A DNA stretch of 64,000 nt from positions 102,524,912 to 102,588,911 of the forward strand of contig CM043963.1 of assembly GCA_014529385.2 (NCBI GenBank). The letters are read 5' to 3'. A program made the position numbers and the translations under genes. The notes beneath the pieces are model-generated. The model was not told the origin of the DNA and ran no database searches. It saw only the letters and a list, made by a program, of their open reading frames with translations. The stretch comes from Adiantum capillus-veneris (Eukaryota > Streptophyta > Polypodiopsida > Polypodiales > Pteridaceae). Below are positions 19,653-30,670 of this stretch, in pieces; the stretch's first letter is position 1, and the number at the start of each line of letters is the position of its first letter.

Positions 19653-21290
19653 GAAAAAGAAAATCAGGCAGCAGCCCAAAGAATGCAAGGAGTTGAAGAG
19701 GAATGTCAGCAACTCAGCAAATCATTGATAGATGCCGAGAGGGAAAGGGATAACCTGACCCTACAGCTGGCTGAGGAGTATAAAGAAGTTGAAGCAATGC
19801 AAAACGCCAAAGAAAAGGTGGAGATAGATCAAGAAGCCAGCTAGGATGAGGTCCTTGAGCTCAAGGACCAGCTTAAAGTGAAAGATCAAACCATCCAGAG
19901 GCTACGGGCATCTCCTGCCAGAGTCAGAGCTACTAGCTTGACTCACATCACTACGGAAAGCCAAATGTATGAAGAACAGATGCAAGAACTTCAGAAAGAG
20001 CTGACTCTAGAGAAAAAGCAACGATTGATGATAGCAAAGGGGTCAATTGTTATGCAAACAAGAATGGAAGAAGAACAAAAATCCATGCAAGAGGAATTAG
20101 AAAGTATCAAAAGAAAGCTCGAGGAGGCCGAGAAGATAAACGCCGAGTTGAACGAACTCCTCGTGAATATGGGTGAAGAAGCTGAAACAAAAAAATAGAA
20201 ATCCCTAAAGCAGATTGAGGAGCTGAGAGGACAGCAAGCCGGAGAGAAAGAAGGCACAGGGCCAGCGGCCAATGAAGGCATAGATTTAGAAAATGTGGCA
20301 GATCCTATGGACACACCTATGCAAGAGGAAATCCTAGAAGGATCCTCTCAAGAGCCACAAGATTTGACACAGGAAGAGGAGGAAAAGCTGCGTAAAGCAA
20401 TAGAGGTGGAGGTCAGAGAGACGACTAAGGAAGCCTTGGAATGGGAGTAGAGGGTTTTCAAATCCATGACTATCCAGAAGATTGACGCCAACAACCTCAG
20501 GGACGAATGGCTTCAACCCTCTCTCCCATATCCTTTGCTGAAGTATGAAGCTGCCACCATCAATAAGAGGATTAGAGAAGAGCCTACAATGCTACTCTAT
20601 AATGCAGATATCTCCCAACTAGAAGGGGTCAGGCTAAGAGTTGACTCTCAGCCAAAATGAAGGAAGGCTTGGCTGACGAAGTACCCACAATACCTAATCC
20701 GTTTGGTAGAGGCACCGAAAAACATCAGAGAAAACCTCAGCTTTTGTCCTCTACCAAGGATCAGGACGTGGAAGGCCCAAGAGATATTACAAAGCAGCCA
20801 ACCCACTTGGCTGAATTATCCTAAGCTGCCGGGCTTGAAGGCAGGTGAGAGAATAAGTGTCCAATACATGGTGAAAACCCTAACGGGCGCCATCAAATTG
20901 TTCACTGGCTCACCTGACCTTACGTGCATCATGGTGAAGAAATCTACAAAACTCTTCTAGCAGTATTTGAGACATTCAAGCATGGCCAAGTGATAAACAG
21001 TATCTTCTTCTTCCAAGATACTTACAAATGTGCCTATGATATGTCTGGTCAGCCTTCCAAGGAGGTGATACATGCGTTGTATCAAAGGATAATGTTTCTG
21101 CCATCCTATCACCTCTAGGCCTTTGAAGAAGCGTTCTACACCGGCTTCTTCACAATAAACACTGATATTTTCGGCCCAACAATGATGAATCTACATGCAA
21201 GATACAAATCATTGATTAAGATGCGCGAAAGCATACGATGAAGAAGCAGCTCAGTAGCCATGTCGGGGACGACACGAGCAAGGAGGGGGG
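19653..21290 (+). pseudogene. Element D 3' protein continued: coiled coil and C-terminal domain, interrupted
   Basis: Same frame as the preceding ORF, with stops at 19650 and 19842 (TAG), 20196 (TAG), 20448 (TAG) and 20658 (TGA). The region to about 20400 is Glu/Lys/Gln-rich and would form a long coiled coil (EEQMQELQKELTLEKKQR). A C-terminal domain follows (WLQPSLPYPLLKYEAATI; WLNYPKLPGLKAGERIS). A frameshift near 20925 moves it to another frame (LLAVFETFKHGQV, YTGFFTINTDIFGP). The large share of TAG stops fits CAG to TAG changes. Confidence 0.7.
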
Positions 21291-21293
21291 GAG
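21281..21293 (+). other. Polypurine tract of element D
   Basis: AGGAGGGGGGGAG immediately before TGTTAGAAG. It marks the start of the 3' LTR. Confidence 0.8.
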
Positions 21294-22226
21294 TGTTAGA
21301 AGCTGGACACACCCCACGGAAACTGACTACTCGAAAGATTATCATTTTTTGTAATTATTCATTTATTGAGGAAACCTGATTTTTCAGCTTGTAAATATTG
21401 GGACTTACAAAAGTTTCCAAATTGTATCCCAGTTTTGATAGTTAGATGGAGTAGATGGTTGATTTGGAACTTTAGCGTTTGAGAATTGTAAGGTATATAT
21501 ACTACTTTTTGACCTTAATGAAAAAACCTTTTGTCATATTTTAAAGGAAGTTTTGAAGTCTGTGAGTGAGCGTATTGTGTACGAGAGGGAGTGTGAGCTT
21601 CACCTTGACGCTACGTGTGCACCGGTGGTCGGAATCGAGTGCGGAGAAGTGCAGTGTATTGCCCCCGACGAGAGCTACGCGCCGATACCTACATTGCGTG
21701 CGTACAGTCCGGTTTTGCGAGATCCTTCTACGAGCTTCATCTGGTGGTTTGGTGAGCATACGTTGTCCGATTTTGCATTGTAGCATATCCACGCGCTCAC
21801 ATTGAGTAGAGCTACACATTAGGCACTTTAGATTTCAGAAATGAAGACCTGCAAATTTCGGCCAGACATCCTATGTGATTTTGCACCGGGTGTTTTGGGT
21901 TGGGATTTTGGTTCATAGACCTTAGGGAGAACGACCTATTGGTGTTAGTAGGGTCTCCTTCAAGTTCTGTGGTGTTTTGGGATTGTTTGATGGGTGTTCG
22001 GCTCTAGAAAGCGTTGTAGGAAGTTTCCTCTTATGCACTGTTGAATGCTGTGACTTAGACAATTGGTAGAGACCTCTGTAGGAATTAATTAGGAGTCGGT
22101 CGAGTGTAGGTTGACACCTTATGCTTGCTTCCACATGCTTGCGGGTCGAGCTTCGTCCTTAGCTGACAAACCTTGTTAGGTGAGTTCTCGCTGTGCTGAC
22201 GTCCGTCGCGGCGTATCCGTCCAACA
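21294..22226 (+). repeat. 3' LTR of element D
   Basis: Starts TGTTAGAAGCTGGACAC after the polypurine tract and ends CCGTCCAACA, about 933 bp. A TATA box (TATATATA, 21494-21501) sits about 200 bases in. The right border is inferred: from 22227 on the sequence matches 42687 onward in the second Penelope-like unit. The partner LTR is outside the window, so the end is not confirmed. Confidence 0.65.
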
Positions 22227-22669
22227 TGGGTAATTGGTTGATACAAGAGCAGTAACCCTTCACTAGCACAATGGCAAAAGGTGCATATTTAGTTAAGTTC
22301 AGTGAGCCCTACCCATAAATCCAAGTCGATTCCCAGCCAGAGCAAAAGGGGGGTCATAGGTTAATCACATACCAGGCAAAGTGGGAACCAAATAATGGCT
22401 TGCAGTAACATACTAGATCAAAGTAGCCACCGGAAAGGAAACAACTCAGGAAACTCGGGTTAGAAAAGCTATGTAAATGAAGCAAAGGGATTCAATTGCA
22501 TATCCGACATGAAGTCAACTGAGGGTCCATCCCCCTCATGTAATTACGAACAATTGCAACCTCTCCATCCAGAATAACTATTTGCAGGCACCAGTCAACA
22601 CCCAACATCTCAGGCATACTCATGCCATAAGCTCATAGCCACTTACATTTAGAGAAGACATCCATGCTA

Positions 22670-22792
22670 TCATTTATCGTGTAAAAAGGTATCAGCTTCA
22701 AAATTCTTTACACTAAGATAAAAAAACTCCACGTGAGATGAAGCTAGAGAATGAACTTCTAAAGAATATTGATTTTCTTTCCCCTTAGCCAT
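22670..22792 (-). CDS. Start of next Penelope-like unit: short MAKGKEN ORF
   Basis: 40 codons from an ATG in a good context. A TATTTAAAG box lies about 100 bases upstream (22892-22900). The copy at about 43236 downward has the same start (MAKGKEKQQ) but an early stop. The sequence after the stop shows fragments such as GVDWCLQIVILDGEVAIV in another frame, so this may be a first exon or a frameshifted N-terminus. No family recognised. Confidence 0.4.
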   Translation of the reverse strand: MAKGKENQYSLEVHSLASSHVEFFYLSVKNFEADTFLHDK

Positions 22793-22867
22793 ACTCACAC
22801 AGAGTAAAGCCACTCAAATAAAGCAAACACTACAACAACACAACCACATACTTAAAGTATACAAGCC

Positions 22868-22900
22868 CGCTAAGTGAGGGAAAACCCTCTTCTTTAAATA
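22868..22900 (-). promoter_or_regulatory. Promoter-like module at Penelope-like unit junction
   Basis: On the minus strand TATTTAAAG (22892-22900) is followed by GAGGG-TTTT-CCCTC, a small hairpin. The same module is present at 43321-43347 in the other unit, and a similar one at about 55894-55931 upstream of an unrelated minus-strand gene. Confidence 0.45.
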
Positions 22901-23205
22901 GGGTTGTATCTGTAAAGCAGTGAGTAATCATCCTGTCCAAGCACATGCATCACCTCCGCATCAATAAGTAGCTCACGCATTATCCATAGTAGGTGGCCAT
23001 TCCACGCTTCCAATGATTGAAGACATGTGAACTGCCAACATATGCATCCCAAAAAAAGGTGGATCCACTCTCACTTGCATCATAATCACCGATGGTTATT
23101 ATGCATGGAAGTATACATAAATTGTTACAAAGTGAAAAAAACAAGCCTTACCCAACTTTTGCAAAGCATCAAAGAGTTTTCATTCACAAGTGTAGCCAAT
23201 GGTTA

Positions 23206-24900
23206 TTATCGAAAAGAAAACCCCTTACCAGTAATAAGTTCTTTCCAAAGAAATCCATTATTACAAACCTTGCCTATTAGTTTGTTAATTTCTTCAAAGG
23301 CAGAAAAGTTATCCAAAGATGAGTATATAATAAGAGACAGAATACCTAAGCACGTATTACACGCATTTTTGATAGCTTTGTTACTTTTTCTCTTATCAAA
23401 TTTAGTAGGATTAAGCAACAAATTTTCTCGCTTGCAAAGAAGAAGCATGTAGTGTATAGTCCAATAAAGGGAGAATGAAGTAGAATTTCCATATTCAAAA
23501 AGCAAGTTTTTTAAAATAGTTTTATCATCAATCACCAACTCCTCTAGTGAGGTTGGTTCTATCATGAGGCATGGTGGGTAGATCTCAGCTAGGTAGTCTT
23601 TGAAGGTCTAATTGTTAATACTTAGAAAATCATCCATGAATCTAAACGTGTTATTGAAGACCAAAAGTTCTTTGGCCTCCTCATAACGCTTCATTTTTAA
23701 ACACAACCATTTTTATTCAAAAAATAATAAGTATAGATTGCACATTATCGGTGAGTAGGAGAATCCCATAGGTATGCCCATCTTTTATCTATAACTGTTT
23801 GGCCCTAACTGAACAAAAAAATTATGCAATATCCATTTAATAACCACAATCAGAGTTACTTTGTCAAAGCACATTGGTGGCTTTTTAGCTGATGTTTTAA
23901 CCCAACAAGGCGTTCTAACAAGTGAAATCTTTTCATAACCTTGTGTCCTTTTGCTGGCAAAGGCCAAATTCATAAGCTCATGGAGAACTCCCAGAAGGCT
24001 GTCATTACCTGAGAGAGGAATGTTTTCATAACATAGTGTAATATCAACAGTGAAGATGCAATAGATGTTTGTAGGTAGGTAGGTTGATAAAAACCTCTGA
24101 TGAATTCTTAGCTAGCCAAAAAGTGCAACAATCAATACCACTGAATCTTTTAGGTATGTTCTTCATTTAGCACAAAGATTGAAAACCTCTATCTAGATTA
24201 AGGAAGGAAGTAACATCTTTTGTAACACAAGTAAAATACCGTTCGATGCATCTCAAATCCAATGGAGCTTTTATTTGTGTTTTTTAAAAGTAAGGAAAAA
24301 AACGGGAATCTTACTTGAAGTTTCTTTGTATCCTATATTGTTCAAATCCTTTACTAATGCCAAAGCAACATCCGTTAGTGATTCATCGCCTTTTCAAATT
24401 CATTACCACTCAACCTTACCTAGGCAGGTTCATAAACAAGATTTTTACAAATAACAGAGACATTGTTGGCTGCCTTATCAAGGCCGACTATAAAACAATC
24501 ACGAGTCAGATCATGGCAGTCTTGCATAAATTTTGGAGTGACCCAAGTTGTATCCATGCTGAGAAATTTTATTGGAAAAAGACTAACCTTTTGAAAAAAA
24601 GACCGTCTTGAGCTTTTCAACAAGATCTTGTAGGATCATTTGTTCCAGTTGGAGCTTTAAGGACAAGTCAGTCAGACAATCCAGTAGTGCAGAGAGTTTC
24701 ATTCTAGGATTTAGAGGCTCCATAGGTATGTGATTCAAACCCATCCCAAGCAAATCTCGAAGAAAAGATACCTTTATAATAGTTAGGTTTGTCGTACAAA
24801 CATGTGATCCAAGTTTTCCAAAATCCTTGCAGTATGAGGTAAAATTCTCACATTTATACCCCAAATTAGGGTCATGTCTCAGAAATACATTCGAGTACAC
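23206..24900 (-). pseudogene. Penelope-like reverse transcriptase, degenerate
   Basis: Read on the minus strand with stops and frameshifts. In order there are: a conserved block FIVGLDKAANNVSVICK (24449-24500 region; DKAxNN is at 24462-24479); RT motif A, FTVDITLCYENIPL (about 24015-24050); motif B, GIPMGFSYSP...NLYLLFFE (about 23740-23790); motif C, FRFMDDFLSINN (about 23620-23655); and a C-terminal block (SSLDNFSAFEEINKLIGKVC). This set, with (R/F)xDD followed by LSINN and EIYPP, is typical of Penelope-like RTs known mainly from animals and algae. All catalytic Asp are present but the frame is dead. No GIY-YIG endonuclease could be identified. Confidence 0.78.
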
Positions 24901-25375
24901 AAAACCCTTAATAGGGTCAAAATATTTCTATCCAAACACAACATTTTCAATTGCAGAATGATTTCCATACACCAAATCAAAGCATTCAACAAAAATCGAT
25001 CTTGGTGTAAAGAAATCCAAAATTTTATTAGTGAAATGACAATGAATGAAATTTCATCTACAATACCATGTCTTGCTTGGTAAAAATGCCTCCCGATCTC
25101 ATTGATTGCTACATGCACAATCACATTTCCAAAAGATGTTTAATAAGCAACCCACAACCCCTTCCTCTTATAAAGCTTCTAGATTTGCCTCTTCCAAAAT
25201 TGGAGTCAGCTGAAGATGAGGGGGTAAGAAAGGAAGTAAATGAGGAGTTAGGATTTAGAAGTGTGTTGGGTCTTTTTTGTGAAGGGGACTCATCATCTTC
25301 AAAGTTAGTCTTTAGAAGATCCAAAATCATTTTAATCCCTTTGTAAGAACCCTTAGTGGTAAGGAGCATCCAGGT

Positions 25376-26442
25376 TCATTTGCCCCGAGCTCTTTGAGCA
25401 TGTCTACCATAAATGTACGAAATTGTATGAAGGCAATTTGTGCCAATACCAACTCCTTGGCTTGTCCACCTAACCAAGAGCAGATGCGAGTAAGATGAAA
25501 GGAGGTAGACTTCACAGGGAATATAGATTCCAAATTGTTGAGAGCAAACCAAACAGCGTGGTAGAATCGTATAATGCTTGACTTGCAAGAAGCTTTAGGG
25601 TTAAGAAATCTGCAAGCACACTTGAGATACGGTCTATAAATATTCCAGACTAATTCAACATACTAATCAACATTTTTCTTATTGAATTCCATGAGACCTT
25701 GGGTTCTCACATAAAGACCTGCATTAGAGCTACATTTCTTAGAATCCAGAAAGTTCATGTTGAATGGGGCCTTAATCAGCTCACCCTTGTCCACACATTG
25801 CACTCCTTTAATACTTTTAGTCGAGAATCCTCCATTATAACAACATGTAGATTTCCCAAAAATACCCAGGTCTCTATTGAGAAAGGTGCCAGAAAGCCTT
25901 TATTTAAAAATAACCAAAGCTTATGTTCCACTCCCAAAGATTCAACCTCCACTGTCATATAGGTAGAAAGGGGAATTTTCTAAAAACCTTAGGTACTAAT
26001 TCAAGAGCAAAGTCTCACTAAAAGATCATAAATCTTTTTGAAATTCTTAACAACAATAACATCTCTACAAAATAGACTGTTGGCAGAAGGGAGAATAGGA
26101 ACTGTCAGTGATGCTGCGATAAAGCTCGGGCTGAGACCACATTGCTTCATGGGAAGAATAACAAGTTCAACACCATTCAAAGAGAATTTAGACAAGTCTT
26201 CTTTATGAGCTTTTGAGATAGTTGGGATATTCCTATAATGTCCGTAATAACCGAGATTCCTTCCTTACTATTTTTAACCAAAATAGCCAAAGTTTTGCCC
26301 ATTTCTCAAAGGAGATGGTGTGAATCAAAGAGGTATTTGGGTTATTAGAGGAGGCCACAATAAGAGATGATGCTTCAGCATATTGTATGCATCTAGGAAC
26401 CAAAAGAGAAGCCCTTGAAAGCGGCTCCATTGGTAAATCCAA
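25376..26442 (-). pseudogene. Upstream coding remnant of the Penelope-like unit
   Basis: Several frameshifted minus-strand pieces upstream of the RT: a segment with WVFLGNLHVVIMEDSRLKVL (25776-25958), a segment with LNGVELVILPMKQCGLSP (26001-26195) and one with CIQYAEASSLIVASSN (26233-26442). Part of this (25376-25886) is repeated at 44930-45420. It is probably the N-terminal region of the same polyprotein. No domain recognised. Confidence 0.45.
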
Positions 26443-26459
26443 CCTCTAATACAAGAAAA

Positions 26460-27928
26460 CAACTTGAAAGAGGCATAGTTAGACATGTCTCAAAAATTAA
26501 AATTCTAGAAAGGATATTTTATGAGAGGCTGAATCTAAGAATTTTTATAGGCAAGAAATGCATACTGTGGAGTTAACAGTGTAACAATGTAGTATTTTGG
26601 TAGTCCCCTTATCCTTTAACACGGTCAAAAAACTATCATAAGTATCATGTGAAGATAGGCCCTTCTAGCTCAGACTGACTTCTCCAACAGAGCAACCTAA
26701 TCTAGTGCAAAACCAGGAACCTGGTCTTGATCCAGTCGTAAGAGTGGATCTAGGTGCAATTGTGTTTTTTTTTGGTTGTTAACATATATTATTCACAAAA
26801 CAATTTATATGTTCAAAGACCAAGGTACCCAGATAAAGACAAGCTTTTTGTACAAAATACACTTAGATAGCAAATTTTGTACAAATGAATAAAATTAGGT
26901 TGGTACAAGTCACCATCCTAACATGTAGAAATTCCTTCACAACTTTGAATCGGCAACCGATCTTCCAAATAGTATAGTAACCAAAAAGCTGAACCAAAGA
27001 AAGTAGCCCTCACCTGCACCCATAGAAACAACACAACATTCAGTTAGCATTGGCTATGTATGCGGGTGATTCATGGGCATCCTAGTTGTTATCCATGTCA
27101 CAAAGGTACAACTTTTTGGTGAAAGTAAACTATCATTAAAAGGTACATTCAGGAGAAACTGGTAGACATTTACATTAGTATAATCAAAACCTCAACATCA
27201 TATTGATGATTAGTTTCATGAGAATGGCCCAGTATTAACACTAGACATATTGCTGTGCTAAAGGTCTTCATAATTAATCTCCTTATTTTCGCAGGTTCTC
27301 TTAAGACAGGTTCTTTTCCTAGAACACACCATGTTCTTAGCTGCAAATGAGGCCACATATTCAGCCCTAGCTGCTTTAAGCTTTGCCGAGATCTGCGCCC
27401 ACTTGATATGATCAACAACAGTACTGATCCGTGCAATCAGCTTATACTTTGGTACTTGCAGGTAACAATAGACAATCCGTTTTGGGCACTATTAGTATCA
27501 AAAACCACATAGACATAATCCTGGTCTCAAAAAAACCCAGACTGGTTCTGCCATTATTAATATAGTGAACACCCCTAGTAAGTTTAAAGTGCCGAATTTC
27601 AACCAAAAGTGGGAGGAACTCATGATCCCACAATTAGAAGGTATACTTATTATACAAGCTAAAGTTGGAAATAAGTAGCTGAGATAGTTATGTACCATCC
27701 TAACATGTAATTAAAAGTATATCACTCCCTGAGACTGCTCCTATAAATTCTTTGATATGGATTCCTCTGACCTTTTGTAGATATAGAATATCAAAGACAA
27801 AGCAACCCCTCATTCATCTCAGAAATACGCCAGAACACATCCATGTACACAAGTCCATTAAAAGTGCATCAATCACAAGCAGATGTAGTAATTCAAGCGA
27901 CTTATGGTCTTACTCCAGGAAGAGACAA
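26460..27928. other. Interior of Penelope-like unit, nothing recognised
   Basis: About 1.5 kb, AT-rich, with short minus-strand ORFs at 27170-27436 and 27442-27633 that resemble no family I know. By position it is the continuation of the unit that begins near 43350 and was split by element B. Confidence 0.4.
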
Positions 27929-27933
27929 CACAG
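27929..27933. repeat. Target site duplication of element B, left copy (CACAG)
   Basis: CACAG before the LTR at 27934; CATAG follows the other LTR at 42256-42260. One C to T difference. Confidence 0.7.
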
Positions 27934-28201
27934 TGTACGCTTTACCGTATGTGTCAAAGCTGGGAACTTGCTTGTGCACTGTGTGTGAGCCTCGAAAGGC
28001 TGTAAACACACAACTAGAAGATCCTATCAAGCTTAAGGGGCAGGGGTGTGTCACTCACCGCTCAATGATTCCATCGTGAAGGATCCAGTGCTACAAAGAA
28101 GAAGGAGACGCCATCTATGCCGCGCTCAACCGCCTCGCCCGCTGCAATGCTCGATCACACACACTCTCTCTCTCTCTCTCTCTCTCTCTCAAGCGCACCC
28201 G

Positions 28202-28296
<95 letters not shown>

Positions 28297-28590
28297 TGAG
28301 CACACGAAGGAGAAGGAGACAAAGATGGAGCAAGAGCACTTCTTAGCTTACACCTCAGAGAATGAGGATTTTTAGGTCAAATGGACCTTTTATCAAAGTT
28401 TGGCCCATTCACACATGGGCGCCCACAGTGGGGTCAATTGTTGCAAAACTACTGTAAAAATAAGTTAAGTGGTGCGCCTCTCATCGGCGATCACCTACAC
28501 ACCTATTGGACGGCCAAGCCCGGTCCATGACTCAGTCAAATAAATAATATGTGTCCGTCTAAGGTGATAGGGTGTCCATGAGGGTTAACA
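27934..28590 (-). repeat. 3' LTR of element B
   Basis: In minus orientation it starts TGTTAACCCTCATGG at 28590 and ends at 27934 with a TG/CA border. 657 bp. It contains TATAAAAG-like DNA near 28385 and a CT plus CA microsatellite (28158-28292) that differs in length from the other LTR. Confidence 0.92.
28158..28292 (+). repeat. Compound microsatellite (CT)n / (CA)n in LTR of B
   Basis: About 15 CT units, a short GCGC bridge, then about 41 CA units up to 28292. It lies downstream of the LTR TATA box, so it would be in the transcribed R/U5 part. Confidence 0.95.
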
Positions 28591-28604
28591 TGCCCCCCTT
28601 CCAG
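28591..28604 (-). other. 3' polypurine tract of element B
   Basis: On the minus strand CTGGAAGGGGGGCA directly precedes the LTR. It matches the tract of element A. Confidence 0.85.
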
Positions 28605-29954
28605 ATGCAGATTCCGTCCTAGGAAGCTATTGAGATGAAGCCCGTTCGTCGAGGTGGAAGAGCATCCGAGATTGAATGTCCTTAGCCTTCTTCAATGACT
28701 ACAAAATCAACCAAAATTGGCACAACAACTACATTCTCATATACAATTAAAAAGCGTATGCAGTTGTAGGCACACAAATTGATTGGTAACAGAATATCAA
28801 ACAATTTGTCAATAGTAAACATTAAACTGTAATATAATCAAACGCATAAATAGTTGTAAAGGTCAAAAGCTAAACAAGTCTAGGGTCGCTAATTTAACGA
28901 TCGAAAGGGACTAGAAGTCAACTATTAATACCATGGGCAAGCTTCTCAATTTTCTCTGGTCAATTGAGCTGTTTGATCGCGAGAGCTAAGTATTTCATGT
29001 CCGAGGACGACTAGAGGCTATACCTAGAAGACCCCGTAGTTAAGCTACGATAAAAGGAATTGCTCATGAAATCATCACCTGACTTATTCCCTTTTCTTTG
29101 AACCCCCCAAAGTCTTTTCACATTGTTCAATTTTGATGTGTGTGCTTATTTTGTATGCCTTGGGTTTTTGTGGTTTTCAAGGAAAAGCGCCCACACTAGG
29201 AACCTCTAGGGCTCTAGTACCATAGGCGATACATGTGAGTGAAGTACCAAACTAAGATTTTACATTGTGGCCCTTTTGATTTGATTTTGTTTGTTTGTTT
29301 GCAACATTTCAATTTTGTAACTTTTGGGGGCTCATTTGACACTATTACCCTCCCCAGAATTATCACACTAGTAAACTCCCTTTATAATACTTAAGCTAAA
29401 GGTCAATAGGGACTAAGCCCACTAGAAAGCCCTAGTACATTGCACACAATGCTGCCTAATTCGGATTAAGAACCTGAAGTAACCATTGATTATTAGGAAG
29501 GCATTCCCCATAGTATTAAGAGAAGATATCTAACTCCTAACTTGGTCAAATTAGCTTAATCTGCTTGATTCTGAAACCTAGACAAGGGATTATGATAGAA
29601 AATTATATAGAATCTAATGTTTAATCTAAGCAAATGTGCGGCATATTGTGCTACTAGTCACATTTAAAGCAGACAAACATGGATGTAAAAACAAAGATAA
29701 GGGGCAATGCTAATGGTCAAGAAACACCTGTTCGTGTTGATGATCATGCTCGATTCGAAGAGTGAAGGAGAGAAATATTCTATGAAGTTCAAAATCCTAA
29801 CAACAGCTACATATTCCTGTACACAATATGAAACACAAAGAATACCTCTAGGAGGCACATCAGTGGGAAGAGGCACCAACCCTTATTGAACACAATCAAA
29901 CAACATATGGAACCCTAACCTAATTATTTGCACACCCCCCTCCCCCCCAGAGAA
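28605..29954 (-). other. Element B 3' noncoding region
   Basis: About 1.35 kb that matches 15933-17287 of element A in blocks. No ORF of note. Confidence 0.6.
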
Positions 29955-30380
29955 TCAAGAGAACAGGGTATTGTAGAGATTGGGAGGTAACCCTAAAGCT
30001 AAACCCCTATCCTCGTCATCGTCGAGAAAAACAAAGTCATCGTCCGTGAGACCATACGTGCCATCCACGTAATCACGTAAATCTTCTTCATCATTAGAGG
30101 CACAAATGTTTACTAAGAAGGTCACTAGATGTCTATAGTCATCTTGGTCAAAAGGATAGGCTTGTTCAATGGGAGAGACGCTCTCTACTAAGTATGGATC
30201 AATCGTGGTGAAGAGACTTATCAGCCATTCTAATTCCTCGAAATTCCTCTCACATGCTAGCATATCTACCAAATCCCATTCACATGCAAGCACCGGGTAG
30301 ACTATGTGAAACACTTGTGAAAAATAAAGAGGGTACCTTTGATCCAAGGTAGGAGTGGATGACTCTATCGTACTTGCCAT
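29955..30380 (-). CDS. Element B accessory protein, 141 aa, function unknown
   Basis: Starts at the ATG of MASTIESS (30380). It aligns over the whole length with the accessory protein of element A (15510-15932), including ACEWDLVDMLACERNFEELE, YPFDQDDYRHLVTFLVN and the acidic tail TDDDFVFLDDDEDRG. It is intact while gag and pol of B are broken in many places. Its own TATA box (30567-30577) and internal polypurine tract (30657-30670) lie upstream. Family unknown. Confidence 0.75.
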   Translation of the reverse strand: MASTIESSTPTLDQRYPLYFSQVFHIVYPVLACEWDLVDMLACERNFEELEWLISLFTTIDPYLVESVSPIEQAYPFDQDDYRHLVTFLVNICASNDEEDLRDYVDGTYGLTDDDFVFLDDDEDRGLALGLPPNLYNTLFS

Positions 30381-30566
30381 ATCTATACACACAAATAGAT
30401 GATAGTTAGTGTGCAAATATTATAAGGGTCATGTCAAAAGCTCATGTCCTTGTGCATAATGTGTTTTTATGATTTTGTGTCATATATAAAACTTGTAGGT
30501 TTCCAGATTTTTTTTTGGTGGCTCTTGCTCTTTTACTTTTTTATTTTGGTTTTTATGAGTATAATG

Positions 30567-30577
30567 CTTTATATATA
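30567..30577 (-). promoter_or_regulatory. Internal TATA box before accessory ORF of element B
   Basis: TATATATAAAG on the minus strand, identical to the A copy, about 190 bases upstream of the ATG at 30380. Confidence 0.65.
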
Positions 30578-30656
30578 CATTTCCCAAGATTAAAGATTGA
30601 GAGGTCAGGGAGGAAGGTTAAGAGGGGAGCAAGTGAATGATGGATGTCAGCAAACA

Positions 30657-30670
30657 CTCCCCCCTTCCTT
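30657..30670 (-). other. Internal polypurine tract of element B
   Basis: AAGGAAGGGGGGAG on the minus strand, followed by TGTTTG, as in element A. Confidence 0.7.

Larger units (their letters stand above)
17854..22226 (+). mobile_element. LTR retrotransposon D, 3' part only
   Basis: Its 3' protein frame runs directly out of the right border of element A, so A inserted inside D and the 5' part of D lies outside the window. It ends with a polypurine tract (21281-21293) and an LTR (21294-22226). No gag or pol of D is visible here. Its right border coincides with the point where the Penelope-like unit starts matching its other copy. Confidence 0.75.
22227..26450 (-). mobile_element. Penelope-like retroelement array, 3' part of one unit and start of the next
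   Basis: Minus-strand degenerate retroelement. The RT core lies at about 23206-24900 and its upstream part reaches at least 26442. Below about 22905 a new unit begins, with a TATTTAAAG box and a MAKGKE ORF, and is cut by element D at 22227. The segment 22227-25886 is repeated at 42687-45420 in the same orientation, with one 1.2-kb deletion and one 0.3-kb insertion in that copy. Head-to-tail repetition with promoter sequence at the junction is typical of Penelope-like elements. Confidence 0.7.

Noticed and set aside
21553-21783. Plus-strand ORF of 76 codons inside the LTR of D
   Set aside because: It lies in the transcribed part of an LTR, overlaps other frames of equal length and shows no conserved motif.
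27170-27436. Copia RNase H or integrase tail
   Set aside because: A few residues looked suggestive but no catalytic motif or the usual SSAEAEY-type block is present.
28046-28375. Plus-strand ORF with a poly-His/Thr run
   Set aside because: Product of the CA microsatellite in the LTR of element B.
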